From positions 633,221-697,220 of the forward strand of contig JAOQAE010000002.1 in assembly GCA_025963725.1 (NCBI GenBank): DNA of 64,000 bases. The letters run 5' to 3'. Below are positions 51,877-61,717 of this stretch, piece after piece; position 1 is the first letter of the stretch, and each line of letters opens with the position of its first letter. The notes under the pieces were generated by a model. That model ran no database searches. It was not told the DNA's origin and worked only from the letters and a program-made list of their open reading frames with translations. The position numbers were made by a program, and so were the translations under genes. This stretch comes from Bacteroidota bacterium (GTDB taxonomy: Bacteria > Bacteroidota > Bacteroidia > 2-12-FULL-35-15).

Positions 51877-54846
51877 TTAATCATCCTCGTGATCGCTGAT
51901 CAGCGGGATCAGCAGCCTTACTTCCGTTCCGATGCCATTTCCTGCCCCGTCGGTAAGGTCGGTGATCTCCACCTGGAAATCACGGTCGGTCTTTACTCCG
52001 AGGGCATGAAGCCGCTGCGCGGTAAGGTCGAGCCCTTTCGACTTATGCTGCTTTTCCGCCTGTGTTTTGTTCCTTTTATTCCGGCCCACCCCATTATCCT
52101 TTATGAGCACATGAAGCTTGTGATCCGCTTTTTTGAATGTGAGCTCAAGCGAGCAATCGTTTTGTTTTGGCATCAGCCCATGCCAGATCGCGTTCTCAAT
52201 ATACGGTTGAATGAGCATGGTGGGAATGAAAGTACTGTCGGTGCTGAGATCGCCTTCCACGTTGATCACATACGAAAACGGCTCGTTAAAGCGGATCTGC
52301 TCCAGCTCGATATACAGCTTGAGCGTATCTATTTCTTTTGAAAGCAGGATGAATTCTTCCTGCGAATTATCCAGCACATTCCTGATCAGCAGGGAGAATT
52401 TAGCGAGATAATCATAGGATTTATACACATCGTTCGAGAGGATATAATGCTGTATGGAGCTGATGGCATTGAATAAAAAATGCGGGTTCATCTGCGCACG
52501 CACGGCGGTGAGGTGAAACTCCGCGATCTTTTTGTTGAAGAGGGTCTTTTGGTCTTCCCGGATCCTGATCTTGGTTATTCTCCAGTAAATAAAAGCGATC
52601 ACGAGGCTTATGCCGAGCAGGATCATGAGCGTGATAAACCACCAGGTAAGCCAGAACGGCTTTAAAATAGTGAAGTGGAAAGCTGCGGGCGTTTTGCTTC
52701 TAACATTGTTGTTGTTCAGTGCGCATACCATAAATGTATACTCTCCTGCAGGAAGGTTGGTAAACTGGATCTGCCCGGAATTGGTGAGCATCCATTCGGG
52801 ATTATAGCCTTCCAGCCGGTAGAGGTATCCTTTGGTCTCGGTATTTTTATATGTAAGCCCGTCGAAGCTGATGTTGAAATTATTCTGATCGTGCTGCAAT
52901 ACCGGTGAGCTGAACAGCTCTACAAAATGGTTATTTACTGTCACTGATTTGATATAGATCAGCGGAGGAACCACATCAGGCTGCAACCGGCCGCTTTCAA
53001 AGTAAAAAAGATCATTCTTGGAAGCGCACCACATGGCGCCGTGATACTCTGTGATCTTCTGCACTTCGAGGTCGGGCAAGCCGTTGCTCTTATCAAAATT
53101 GGCAATAAGAGGCTTTTCAATTCCTTTGCTGTAATCTATCAGCGAGATGCCTCTTGCGGTTCCGAGCCACAGCCTGCCGGCGGCATCAAAAGCAATCGTG
53201 TTCACCTTATCTGTTTCAAGCCCGCTTTTCTGGTTAAAGCCATATAATTTGTTTTTACTGTAGCAGAAGATCCCTTTTTCATTGGTGCCGATCCAGAGAT
53301 CGCCCTGCCTGTCTTCCTGCATGCAATTGATCCGCGCCTTCAGTTGTCCGAACGAAGGAAGGAAAGGGATCAGACCGCCATTCTTAAATTCAAAGATCCC
53401 TTCATCATTCCGGCTGCCTGCTATTACCCTGCCATCGGCTAAGCGGGTGAACACGTTTATATCCAGCTTCTGCGGCCAACTTTCAATAATATGATCCTGA
53501 TACAAAAGACAAACGCCGCCGGAGTTAAGGGCAAGCACGGTATCGCCGTCGAGCGGAAGCAGCTGTTTGGACACAATAAGGCTCATGAGCATTGTCGCGT
53601 CAGATACTGCTGAAAATGAGCGATGATCCTTTGTTACATACAGGCCGTTCTGTGTCGAATAAAAGTTCAGCTTCGAAGAAATATAAAAAGCTCTCAGCGT
53701 ACTGGAATTTCCGATCGCAGTTTCCTGGGGGACGATCCTGAAGTCGGGGCTATTTCCTGAGACCTTAATTTTATCCTTTGATGTAAGCCCCGCATACAGT
53801 TCATCCCCATACTTGCAGAAATCCACCACTTTATCGGGCACCGGCACATTGAAAATGTTCTTGTTCAGGATCATGTAAATGCCTTTCTCAACAGTGCTGA
53901 TCCACATGGTGCCTTCACGGTCCATCATAAAATGTGCGATCTGGCAACCTGGCAAAAAGGTGATGGGCGTGGAATTAAGATCGCCATTCCTGTAGCAGCG
54001 CCCACCTTCCCTGCCCATGCTTATCCAGAGATCGCCATCCTTATCGATAAGCATTGTATTAAGCGTAGCGGGAAACGTATACTTTTTTATCCGGCCGCTT
54101 TTCAGGTTGATGATATCCAGATCCGCATAATCGAACACGTAGAGATCTTCCTGCTTATCAAGGTAGGTAAACACCTGGTTATTTGCGCTTGTAAGCGGAA
54201 CTATCCGTTCGGCCCGCGGAATGGTAAAAACCCTGTTTTTAAAATAAACCTGCAACGCTTCCGTGATCTTTCCACCGGGATCGAGGCAGGTTATAAACTC
54301 ATTCCTGTTTTTATCATTCTGAACAATGTACCGCTGCCCCTTCGTTGGCGCCGGTGTAACGATCACCTGCCCGTAATTGTCCTGCGGTGGGATCTTCAGC
54401 AGTCCGTAATTGGAAGGCGTATAACAAAATAATGTATCGTTATTCCCGACAAAAAAAGAGTATACGAGGTATCTTCCGCAGATCTTTTTTAATTCAGGAT
54501 TGGCAGCAATGCGGTGAAAAGAGGCATCGGAATAATCGTAATAAAAAAAATATCCTGAAAGGGTGGAGAACCAAACCCTTCCTTTTGAATCCTCGCGGAT
54601 GCGGAACACCACATTTTCACTGATGCCGTCCTTCGTGGTAAAGGTGGTTATGTTCTTACCATCGAACCGGCAAAGCCCGGCGTCGGTGGTGATCCAGATA
54701 TAGCCTTTGCTGTCCTGCAGCGTTTCATACGTTTCGGAAGAAGGCAGCCCATCATCGGTGCTGATATTGGTCAGGTAAAACTTCTGCCCGTAAAGGCAGA
54801 TGTTCATGATCAGAAAAAGACAAGCAACAAAATGCTTCCGGTTCAT
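51877..54846 (-). CDS. Two-component-regulator-propeller sensor histidine kinase (LytS-type)
   Basis: A 989-residue kinase. From the start at 54846 it has a signal peptide (MNRKHFVACLFLIMNICLYG), a periplasmic Reg_prop double propeller (about 25-650; GLPSSETYETLQDSKGYIWI, MQEDRQGDLWIGTNEKGIF), a Y_Y_Y domain (about 670-730), one transmembrane helix (WWFITLMILLGISLVIAFI), and the His_kinase domain with MNPHFLFNAISSIQHY (H789) plus a C-terminal ATPase domain with NGVGRNKRNK. These sensors usually detect glycans or their breakdown products. The frame is open to 54903, but the signal peptide fixes 54846. Confidence 0.93.
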   Translation of the reverse strand: MNRKHFVACLFLIMNICLYGQKFYLTNISTDDGLPSSETYETLQDSKGYIWITTDAGLCRFDGKNITTFTTKDGISENVVFRIREDSKGRVWFSTLSGYFFYYDYSDASFHRIAANPELKKICGRYLVYSFFVGNNDTLFCYTPSNYGLLKIPPQDNYGQVIVTPAPTKGQRYIVQNDKNRNEFITCLDPGGKITEALQVYFKNRVFTIPRAERIVPLTSANNQVFTYLDKQEDLYVFDYADLDIINLKSGRIKKYTFPATLNTMLIDKDGDLWISMGREGGRCYRNGDLNSTPITFLPGCQIAHFMMDREGTMWISTVEKGIYMILNKNIFNVPVPDKVVDFCKYGDELYAGLTSKDKIKVSGNSPDFRIVPQETAIGNSSTLRAFYISSKLNFYSTQNGLYVTKDHRSFSAVSDATMLMSLIVSKQLLPLDGDTVLALNSGGVCLLYQDHIIESWPQKLDINVFTRLADGRVIAGSRNDEGIFEFKNGGLIPFLPSFGQLKARINCMQEDRQGDLWIGTNEKGIFCYSKNKLYGFNQKSGLETDKVNTIAFDAAGRLWLGTARGISLIDYSKGIEKPLIANFDKSNGLPDLEVQKITEYHGAMWCASKNDLFYFESGRLQPDVVPPLIYIKSVTVNNHFVELFSSPVLQHDQNNFNISFDGLTYKNTETKGYLYRLEGYNPEWMLTNSGQIQFTNLPAGEYTFMVCALNNNNVRSKTPAAFHFTILKPFWLTWWFITLMILLGISLVIAFIYWRITKIRIREDQKTLFNKKIAEFHLTAVRAQMNPHFLFNAISSIQHYILSNDVYKSYDYLAKFSLLIRNVLDNSQEEFILLSKEIDTLKLYIELEQIRFNEPFSYVINVEGDLSTDSTFIPTMLIQPYIENAIWHGLMPKQNDCSLELTFKKADHKLHVLIKDNGVGRNKRNKTQAEKQHKSKGLDLTAQRLHALGVKTDRDFQVEITDLTDGAGNGIGTEVRLLIPLISDHEDD

Positions 54847-54945
54847 ATTTTTGACATAAGGCAAACCAAACCGGCCACGGCAATGCCAGGGCCGGATGAT
54901 CAACTACCGGTAAATTTAATAAAGTTTTCGGAGGCGGATGTCGTG

Positions 54946-55107
54946 TCAGTGATCGCAAACCAGCTTTCCTCCCCAGCTTTTTCCATCGGAGAGGCTTATA
55001 CGGTAAAAATAGATCCCTTCTGAAAGGCCCGGCTGGAGCATTTCCTTTTCCAAGCCATTCAGCTCTTTTGAATATACTTCACGGCCAAAGCTGTCGTAAG
55101 CTTTGCG
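54946..55107 (-). pseudogene. Remnant of a T9SS C-terminal sorting domain
   Basis: A 53-codon open stretch with no start codon at its head. It translates to KAYDSFGREVYSKELNGLEK, then LQPGLSEGIYFYRISLSDG and GKLVCDH, the beta-sandwich T9SS type A pattern (YDxxGxxV ... GxYxYRIxxxDG). The frame is blocked upstream by a stop at 55108-55110, and the coiled-coil gene ends 9 bp upstream of it. So the cargo part is missing and this is probably the tail of a lost gene. Confidence 0.7.
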
Positions 55108-55115
55108 TTAAACAT

Positions 55116-56114
55116 TCACTTAGCATCCAACGATTCAAAGGTAATATATGCAGCCAATGTAAAAGGATTATTGCCGGCATGATCTATTGCTTCCAGATTG
55201 ATCCTGTACGACTTGCCTGCATCAGAGAATTGAAAGGGCGCGTCGAACTTTATCCATTGCTTTGTATAAAGTGTGCTTCCGCAGGCGCCTTTGTCATCCG
55301 GCTTACACACAGAAACCTGTATCCCCAGCTTTTTATCCAGGTATTGAAGCAAAACCCTGTAATTGCCGAATTCGAGGAAATATCCCTCCTTAAACCATGT
55401 GACATTGCTTTTTGTACCGGTGCCACTGCCTATATCTTTTGTTTGTTGAATGCTTTCGTCCGCCGACTGGATCTGCTGTATATTCTTTTCTATACTTTGA
55501 GAAGAGGCTGCAGCTGAACGTATTTCCGGCACCTCGTTCACTACCTTGTCTATATTGCTTTTCACATCAGCTATCTGCTTGTTAAGATGTATATATTCTG
55601 TGGGTGATGCGGCGAGTTTTTCCCTGTTCAGATCCAACAACCGCTTCTCATAATTATCGAGTTTCTGAACCGCGCTTTTTACCTGCACTGAAGTAGTATC
55701 TACATTCGCGATCATATTTGCCTGCGCCTGTACATTAGAGCTGGCTTCGCAAATAAGTTTATATCGTATCACATCACTGGATATGGCCGGATCAAAATGA
55801 GCAAGAGCACATGCCAGCTCCGATTTCTTTGCTTCCTCCTTTTCGAGAAGATAACTTTTGTGCAGATCGGAGAACTCCTTTTTAACATCTGCTATTGCTG
55901 CATGTCCCTGTTTGAACGATTCAATAAAATAAGCTGAACCAAGAGAGATGACGGAGGTTAGCACCGCAATACCGAAAAAGCGAAGGTTCTCTGTCCGATA
56001 ACGTCTTTTTTCAAAAGCAAGCCGGTCTTCCGACTGGCAAATCTCAAGTGCAACTTTCATTTTGTCGAGCTCAGCCTTTTCCTTTTGCAGCAGCTCCTCA
56101 AGTTTATAGTCCAT
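55116..56114 (-). CDS. Coiled-coil membrane protein of unknown function
   Basis: A 332-residue protein with a cytosolic coiled-coil (1-40; LEELLQKEKAELDKMKVALE), one membrane helix (about 47-66; FFGIAVLTSVISLGSAYFI), a long extracytoplasmic coiled-coil (70-240; NYEKRLLDLNREKLAASPTE), and a C-terminal beta domain (TWFKEGYFLEFGNYRVLLQY, IQVSVCKPDDKGACG) with two Cys that may pair. I recognise no family. It may be a sensor or tether. A relic of a T9SS domain lies directly downstream. Confidence 0.72.
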   Translation of the reverse strand: MDYKLEELLQKEKAELDKMKVALEICQSEDRLAFEKRRYRTENLRFFGIAVLTSVISLGSAYFIESFKQGHAAIADVKKEFSDLHKSYLLEKEEAKKSELACALAHFDPAISSDVIRYKLICEASSNVQAQANMIANVDTTSVQVKSAVQKLDNYEKRLLDLNREKLAASPTEYIHLNKQIADVKSNIDKVVNEVPEIRSAAASSQSIEKNIQQIQSADESIQQTKDIGSGTGTKSNVTWFKEGYFLEFGNYRVLLQYLDKKLGIQVSVCKPDDKGACGSTLYTKQWIKFDAPFQFSDAGKSYRINLEAIDHAGNNPFTLAAYITFESLDAK

Positions 56115-56509
56115 GTTATATTGATTTTAGCGTTTTCAGTTTAGTACCCGCCCCTGCATCTGAAAATCCAGCAAGTGCTTAATGGCAAAAAATACAATCC
56201 CCGGCAATGGCAACTGTAATTCTTTTCATAAACAATAATTGTTTAACAAAAGTCAGTGATCCCTGAAAAAATTCCTTGGACACTTTTCTTATTTTGTGAC
56301 ATGGAGAGGATAAACGCCAAAATTGTCACAAAACGTATAACGAATGGAATAATGGATTGACACAAAACAATACAGTGTATTTTATCTGAAAATAAGGTAG
56401 TTAAGCAAGCCTGTGAGGCCATAAAAATGCTCCTAAAAGGAGTTGGGGGCAAAAAAAGATATTTTTTTACGAAATAGTTGTTAGAGAATTAAAAATAATA
56501 CTACATTTG
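56115..56509 (+). promoter_or_regulatory. Spacer with tRNA promoter
   Basis: The 56115-56543 gap has no gene. Near its end, TTG (56478-56480) and TACATTTG (56502-56509) form a promoter about 35 bp before tRNA-Pro. The rest shows no array of the phased family; only a GTCACAAAA-rich stretch near 56296-56360 was noted, without clear meaning. Confidence 0.5.
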
Positions 56510-56543
56510 CAGCCGCTTTAATAAGTTCTTTAAAGTAATAGTT

Positions 56544-56617
56544 CGGGGCGTAGCGTAGTTGGTTATCGCGCCTGGTTTGGGACCAGGAGGTCGCAAGTTC
56601 GAGTCTTGCCGCCCCGA
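56544..56617 (+). tRNA. tRNA-Pro (anticodon TGG)
   Basis: A 74-nt cloverleaf: acceptor CGGGGCG paired with CGCCCCG, D arm GTAG...GCGC region, anticodon stem CCTGG/CCAGG with loop TTTGGGA giving TGG, and T arm with GTTCGAG. The discriminator base is A and no CCA is encoded. Confidence 0.93.
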
Positions 56618-56701
56618 CTTAAATTAATGGTTAATGGTTATTTGTTATCAGTCTTACTAATAACATATTTATCATTAACCATTTTTTTTATGGCAAAAAC
56701 T

Positions 56702-57131
<430 letters not shown>

Positions 57132-57179
57132 CTTTTTCGTTATCGTCTTTTATATTTGTATTTGTCTCCTGCACCAGCT

Positions 57180-59759
57180 TTACAGATCAGCCACCTTTAA
57201 TGAAGCTTCCTGGCCTGTGAGCAGATCCACTGCCTTAGCGGATACAAAAGGAAGCTCTATTATAAATTGAGCGCCTTCCCCGGGTTTACCGGCAGCTGAG
57301 ATCTCACCACCATGCCTTGCAACGATCTTCTTGCAAAGCGCCAGCCCTAAGCCGGTTCCTTCATAATCCTCTTTTGAATGCAGGCGCTTAAAGGTTCCGA
57401 AAATATCCTCTTTCTTGTTGTTGTCGAAGCCAATTCCATTGTCACGCAAGGTGATGCGCAGGTGCTTCGCCTCATCCTTCAGAACAACTTCCGAGGAGAC
57501 CTCAACTACAGGATCAACAGTTGATCTGGAAAACTTAAGTGAGTTGTTTATTAAGTTGTAAAAGAGCTGGTGAAGCAGGATCTGGATGCCTTCTATCTGT
57601 GGAAGCTCACACACCTCAATTTTTGCTTTCTTAGCTTCTATCAGTAGTTCAAGGTCTTTTTGAACGTTCTCAAAGATGATGTTCAGGTCTACATTCTCAA
57701 TAGTTTCCTCTATGGAATCGATCGTGGAATAGCGAAGAACCCCTTCTATCATTGCCTTGATCCTGTCTACGGACGTATGAAGCTTCGTTACATAATCCTT
57801 TCCCTTCGGATCCATAGTGGAAACGTATTCGTCGCGGAGGATGTTCAGGAACGTTTTTATTTTACGCACCGGCTCTTTCAGGTCATGGCTCGCCACATGC
57901 GCAAACTGCTGAAGGTCTTCATTGGAGCGCATCAGCTCCTGGGTCCTGATGTTCACAAGGCTTTCCAGCTTTTCGGTAAGATTCTCCTGCTCTTCAATAT
58001 CGGTATTGGTGCCGATCCAGCTTAAAACATTTTGCTCGGAATCCTTGATCGGGTGTACCCTTGTGAGAAAACGGCGGTACTCCCCTTTTTTATTCCTGAT
58101 CGGAAATGTAAGCTCAAAAGGCTTGTTGCCTTCCAGCCCTTCTTCGAGGCTGGCAATTACCTTCGCGTGGAAGTTCGGGTGGTGCGCCGACTTCCAGCCC
58201 TTGCCTTTTGATTCCTGCTCGGTTAAGCCGGTGTAATTATACCACTGCTTGTTGAACCATGTGCGTGTGCCATCGCTGTTCATCATCCAGGCGAGGTTTT
58301 GCATATTGTCTGCAATAATTCTGAAATGCTCTTCCCGCTCTTTTAATGCTTCATCCGCTTTTTTCCTGTCGATCACTAAAGCAGCAGTTCGTGTTGCAAA
58401 ATTAATTATCGCTTTATCCTCTTCCGTAGGGTCATGCGGCTTATCATAATAAAGCGCAAAGGTTCCGAGGAGCTTCTGGTCGGACACCGAAAATATAGGT
58501 GAGGACCAGCAGGAGCGCAATCCGAATGACATGGCCAGGTCTTTAAAATTCTTCCATAAAGGGTCAGTCGCGATGTCGGTTACCACTACAGATTTTTGAG
58601 TATACGCTGCGGTACCGCAGGAGCCTACTTCCGGGCCTATTTCTATCCCGTCAATTTTATCGTTGTAAGCGGCAGGCAGGCTCGGCGCCGCTCCATGACG
58701 AAGGCGCTTGCCTTCACTGTCGAGAAGCAGTATGGACGCTTTCATGCCTTTGGCTGAATGCTTTTCAATTGCAGTTACGAGGCTATCCAGCGCATCACGA
58801 AGGGGCGCACCACCGGTGATCATCTCCAGGACGCTGCTCTGGTCCTGTGATAATTTCTTTGCGCGGACCACTTCTGTAATATCATTTCCCTGAACGAAAA
58901 TGCCTTTTATTGTGCCATCCGGCCCCTTCACAGGCTGGTAAACGAAATTTACATACACATCTTCCAGTTCTCCTTTTCCTTTCCTGTCGATGCGCACCAA
59001 TGTTTCATCACTGATAAACGGTGTACCTGTTTTATAAACATTATCGAGCAGGCCTATGAATCCCTGCTCCTTTACCTCCGGAAGGGCTTCTTCCACGGTT
59101 TTACCAATTACTTTTCTTTCTGGGCCGATTAACTTGAGGTACATGCTGTTGGCCATCTCGAAAACGTGGTCAGGGCCTTTGGTCGCCGCTATAAAAGAAG
59201 GCGCATGGGTAAAAAGGTCGCGCAAATGATCCTGTTCGCGCTTCAACTCCTCCTCTGCTTCCGCTCTTTTTCTTTCTGCGTATACCTTGGAGGTAGTTTC
59301 AGTTACAATAGCCAGCACGCCGGTGGGGCTTCCCGCTTCGTCAATGATCGGACTGTAATTCAGGTCCATCCACACTTCCTCGGGCTTGTTATTACGGTAC
59401 AACGTGAGGCCCATATCCTTGTAGGACAAGGTGTTTCCGCCTAAACAAACCTCGAGCACATTCCTGTTGAACGCGGCAACCTCAGGCCATCCCTCTTCCA
59501 CTTTTGAGCCTAACAGGAAGGGATGCCTTGCCCCGGCAAAATGCGAATACGCATCGTTGTAGATCATTATTCCTTCGGGCCCCCATAACATTACAATGGG
59601 TACGGGCGACTGCAGGATCGTATTAACAGAAGTGATCAGGCTGGATGGCCAGCTTGCGATTGCGCCGGCATCCGTAGTCTCCCAATTGAAGTTGCGGATA
59701 AGGCCGGCCATTTCACTTTTACCAAGAATCTTACCGGTGGATGTTGCAATTTGCTCCAT
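57180..59759 (-). CDS. Multi-PAS/GAF sensor histidine kinase
   Basis: An 859-residue soluble kinase. In order: PAS-like (about 30-155; VPIVMLWGPEGIMIYNDAYS), PAS (about 180-305; LFTHAPSFIAATKGPDHVFE), GAF (about 315-470; GSCGTAAYTQKSVVVTDIAT), PAS (about 480-600; HFRIIADNMQNLAWMMNSDG), HisKA with HVASHDLKEPVRKI (H625), and HATPase (about 725-840; LRDNGIGF, GTGLGLALCKKIV). No membrane segment is seen. It lacks a receiver domain. The preceding gene, 43 bp upstream on the same strand, is a single-domain regulator, its probable partner. Confidence 0.93.
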   Translation of the reverse strand: MEQIATSTGKILGKSEMAGLIRNFNWETTDAGAIASWPSSLITSVNTILQSPVPIVMLWGPEGIMIYNDAYSHFAGARHPFLLGSKVEEGWPEVAAFNRNVLEVCLGGNTLSYKDMGLTLYRNNKPEEVWMDLNYSPIIDEAGSPTGVLAIVTETTSKVYAERKRAEAEEELKREQDHLRDLFTHAPSFIAATKGPDHVFEMANSMYLKLIGPERKVIGKTVEEALPEVKEQGFIGLLDNVYKTGTPFISDETLVRIDRKGKGELEDVYVNFVYQPVKGPDGTIKGIFVQGNDITEVVRAKKLSQDQSSVLEMITGGAPLRDALDSLVTAIEKHSAKGMKASILLLDSEGKRLRHGAAPSLPAAYNDKIDGIEIGPEVGSCGTAAYTQKSVVVTDIATDPLWKNFKDLAMSFGLRSCWSSPIFSVSDQKLLGTFALYYDKPHDPTEEDKAIINFATRTAALVIDRKKADEALKEREEHFRIIADNMQNLAWMMNSDGTRTWFNKQWYNYTGLTEQESKGKGWKSAHHPNFHAKVIASLEEGLEGNKPFELTFPIRNKKGEYRRFLTRVHPIKDSEQNVLSWIGTNTDIEEQENLTEKLESLVNIRTQELMRSNEDLQQFAHVASHDLKEPVRKIKTFLNILRDEYVSTMDPKGKDYVTKLHTSVDRIKAMIEGVLRYSTIDSIEETIENVDLNIIFENVQKDLELLIEAKKAKIEVCELPQIEGIQILLHQLFYNLINNSLKFSRSTVDPVVEVSSEVVLKDEAKHLRITLRDNGIGFDNNKKEDIFGTFKRLHSKEDYEGTGLGLALCKKIVARHGGEISAAGKPGEGAQFIIELPFVSAKAVDLLTGQEASLKVADL

Positions 59760-59802
59760 AATTTTTTTTGTTTAGATCTGAAACTGGATTTAAAGGGCTT
59801 AA

Positions 59803-60258
59803 TTAGTTCAATGAAGCGATCAGGGACGCTAAAACCGCTAACATCCCCACCTCAATAAATGCTGCGGTGCTTCTTTCGTTCACAAGCCCCGAAATATAAT
59901 TTACAAGGGCGCTGATCTCTTCCGGCTTGGTAAAAAATCCGTTTGCCCCAAGGTTTTTTGCCGTTTCAATTGCGCTTTTCTGATTAGAAGTGGTGTAGAT
60001 GATCACCTTCAGGTCCTTCAGCTTTTCGGTGGCGCGGATCTTCGACAGAAGCTCAAAGCCGGTCATATTCGGCATGTTTACATCTACAAAAACATAATCG
60101 GGAAGATCTGCAGCCTTAAGCAATCTTTCATATCCATCCATCGCGTTGCTGGCCTGCAGGCAGCGAAAAGCGGAGTTTACTTTATTTACGCTTTCGGCAA
60201 AGATGTTCCTGTCATCCGAATCGTCATCAATAATCATTAGTGCAGCACTTGTTTTCAT
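59803..60258 (-). CDS. Single-domain response regulator with hydrophobic C terminus
   Basis: A 151-residue receiver with acidic DDD (11-13), phosphoacceptor D59 (YVFVDVNMPNMTG), VIIYTTSNQ and the Lys of FFTKPEE. The last 17 residues (IEVGMLAVLASLIASLN) are hydrophobic, a possible membrane-associating tail. It precedes the sensor kinase on the same strand by 43 bp and is divergent from a second regulator at 60505, with which it shares DDD-x-DDRN and TTS motifs. Confidence 0.85.
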   Translation of the reverse strand: MKTSAALMIIDDDSDDRNIFAESVNKVNSAFRCLQASNAMDGYERLLKAADLPDYVFVDVNMPNMTGFELLSKIRATEKLKDLKVIIYTTSNQKSAIETAKNLGANGFFTKPEEISALVNYISGLVNERSTAAFIEVGMLAVLASLIASLN

Positions 60259-60504
60259 GTTTTCTCTCTGTTTAATACTGTGTTTTATCTGTTAAGGATA
60301 ATTTAGATCTTGCACTATAAAATTTGGAATTCAGGGTGATGTAAAAAAAGCATGCCGCCCTTATTCTGCTATACCTGTGGATGATTTTCCGCACTGCAAA
60401 AAAGCTTGTAATTATTTCCGCCTGTTCCTGCCTTTTCGCAGTGATCCCTGCGCTGGTATTATTTTATGATGTACTTTTACAAACTAATATTCATTGGAAC
60501 TTGT

Positions 60505-60948
60505 ATGGGTGTGGGTAAATGCTTTTTATTAGCGGATGATGATCCTGATGACCGAAATTTTTTCAGTCTTACCTTACAGTCGATCGACCCCGCGATAAGC
60601 TGCCGCACGGCAAAGAGCGGACAGGAGGTGCTCGATGTACTGAACAGGGAGAAGCCATTGCCCGTGCTCCTTTTCCTGGATATAAACATGCCCAATTTAA
60701 ATGGCTGGGATGTTCTTATCCGGATCAAAAAAGATCCGCTGTTAAAAACAATCCCTGTAATTATGTACACAACATCTTCCTATAAAAGGGATGTAGAGCT
60801 GGCGGCTGAGTTTGGAGCGGTTGGATTTTGTACGAAGCCCGATGATCTTAAGCAGTTGAAGGTGGTCTTACAGTTTATAATTGACAACGTTAACAACCTG
60901 TCAAAAGAGACCATAACCAATTCGGGAATTGAGAATTTTAAGGTATAA
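60505..60948 (+). CDS. Single-domain response regulator (Rcp1-like)
   Basis: A 147-residue receiver starting MGVGKCFLLADDDPDDRNFF, with phosphoacceptor D59 (LLFLDINMPNLNGW), VIMYTTSSYK and Lys in GFCTKPDD. This sequence type resembles the Rcp1-like regulators that partner phytochrome-type or PAS kinases. ORF 60466 adds 13 residues that resemble no regulator start; Met at 60505 is preferred. It converges on the MEDS gene with 9 bp between stop codons. Confidence 0.88.
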   Translation: MGVGKCFLLADDDPDDRNFFSLTLQSIDPAISCRTAKSGQEVLDVLNREKPLPVLLFLDINMPNLNGWDVLIRIKKDPLLKTIPVIMYTTSSYKRDVELAAEFGAVGFCTKPDDLKQLKVVLQFIIDNVNNLSKETITNSGIENFKV

Positions 60949-60957
60949 CCGCCCTTC

Positions 60958-61578
60958 TTATCCCTTACACAGGGAGGCGATCATTTCATCCAGCTTATGA
61001 GTTGTATTTAGGTCGGCAGGCCAGGGCGACCTAAAATAATGCGGGTTTATGCGTGAAAGGGTTTCGCTGATCACAATGCTGCGATGCACCAGCAAACTTT
61101 GCCGCATTACATCCTGCGGTAATGTATCCTGGTGATACTGGCAAACACCGCACAGCTCCTTCCTCCTGCGAAACATTTCTTCAAGCCCTAATTCGTATTC
61201 AAGCAATTTGGAAAAATCCTTTCCCGGCCCGAATTCCCATGTCATGTCACCAGAGGCCCACAATCCTTTAAAGCCATCTTTTACAGCCTCATCCAGGGCA
61301 TTTTCCAGCTGGCTCAACATCAGCTTGCTGTCGAAATCACCATCAGCTGTTACCGGATCCGAAGACAGGATCAGGCTCGCTTTTGCTATCTCGGATGTAA
61401 CATCAACACCTATAGATGCAAGTGTAGAACCCATTCCTGCTACCATTGGGGCGCTGTTGAGATACAGACATCTGTATCCTTCGGCGAGCTTGCGCTGTAT
61501 GATAGCAGCCAGGAAAGGAAGCTTTTGAGAGGGCGAGCCCTCGTAGATCAGGCACTGGTGTCGGGATTCAGGTTTCAT
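60958..61578 (-). CDS. MEDS-domain protein
   Basis: A 206-residue protein matching MEDS: HQCLIYEGSPSQKLPFLAAI, GYRCLYLNSAP, FKGLWASGDMTWEFG and LCGVCQYHQDTLP. MEDS domains are found in methylotroph/methanogen-type sensors, often next to kinases. There is no kinase domain here. It lies between a regulator and a hybrid kinase and may contribute to their signalling; its ligand is unknown. Confidence 0.85.
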   Translation of the reverse strand: MKPESRHQCLIYEGSPSQKLPFLAAIIQRKLAEGYRCLYLNSAPMVAGMGSTLASIGVDVTSEIAKASLILSSDPVTADGDFDSKLMLSQLENALDEAVKDGFKGLWASGDMTWEFGPGKDFSKLLEYELGLEEMFRRRKELCGVCQYHQDTLPQDVMRQSLLVHRSIVISETLSRINPHYFRSPWPADLNTTHKLDEMIASLCKG

Positions 61579-61717
61579 ATATAAACGGTATTAACATAAG
61601 ATACTATTAACGTGCCAGCTACGGAATTTCATAGTTGTCAAGATTCTTATGCATTTTCCCATTCATAATAACATAGAATGCGTGGCCAGGATATGAAGTG
61701 ATAAATTCAAAAATTAA

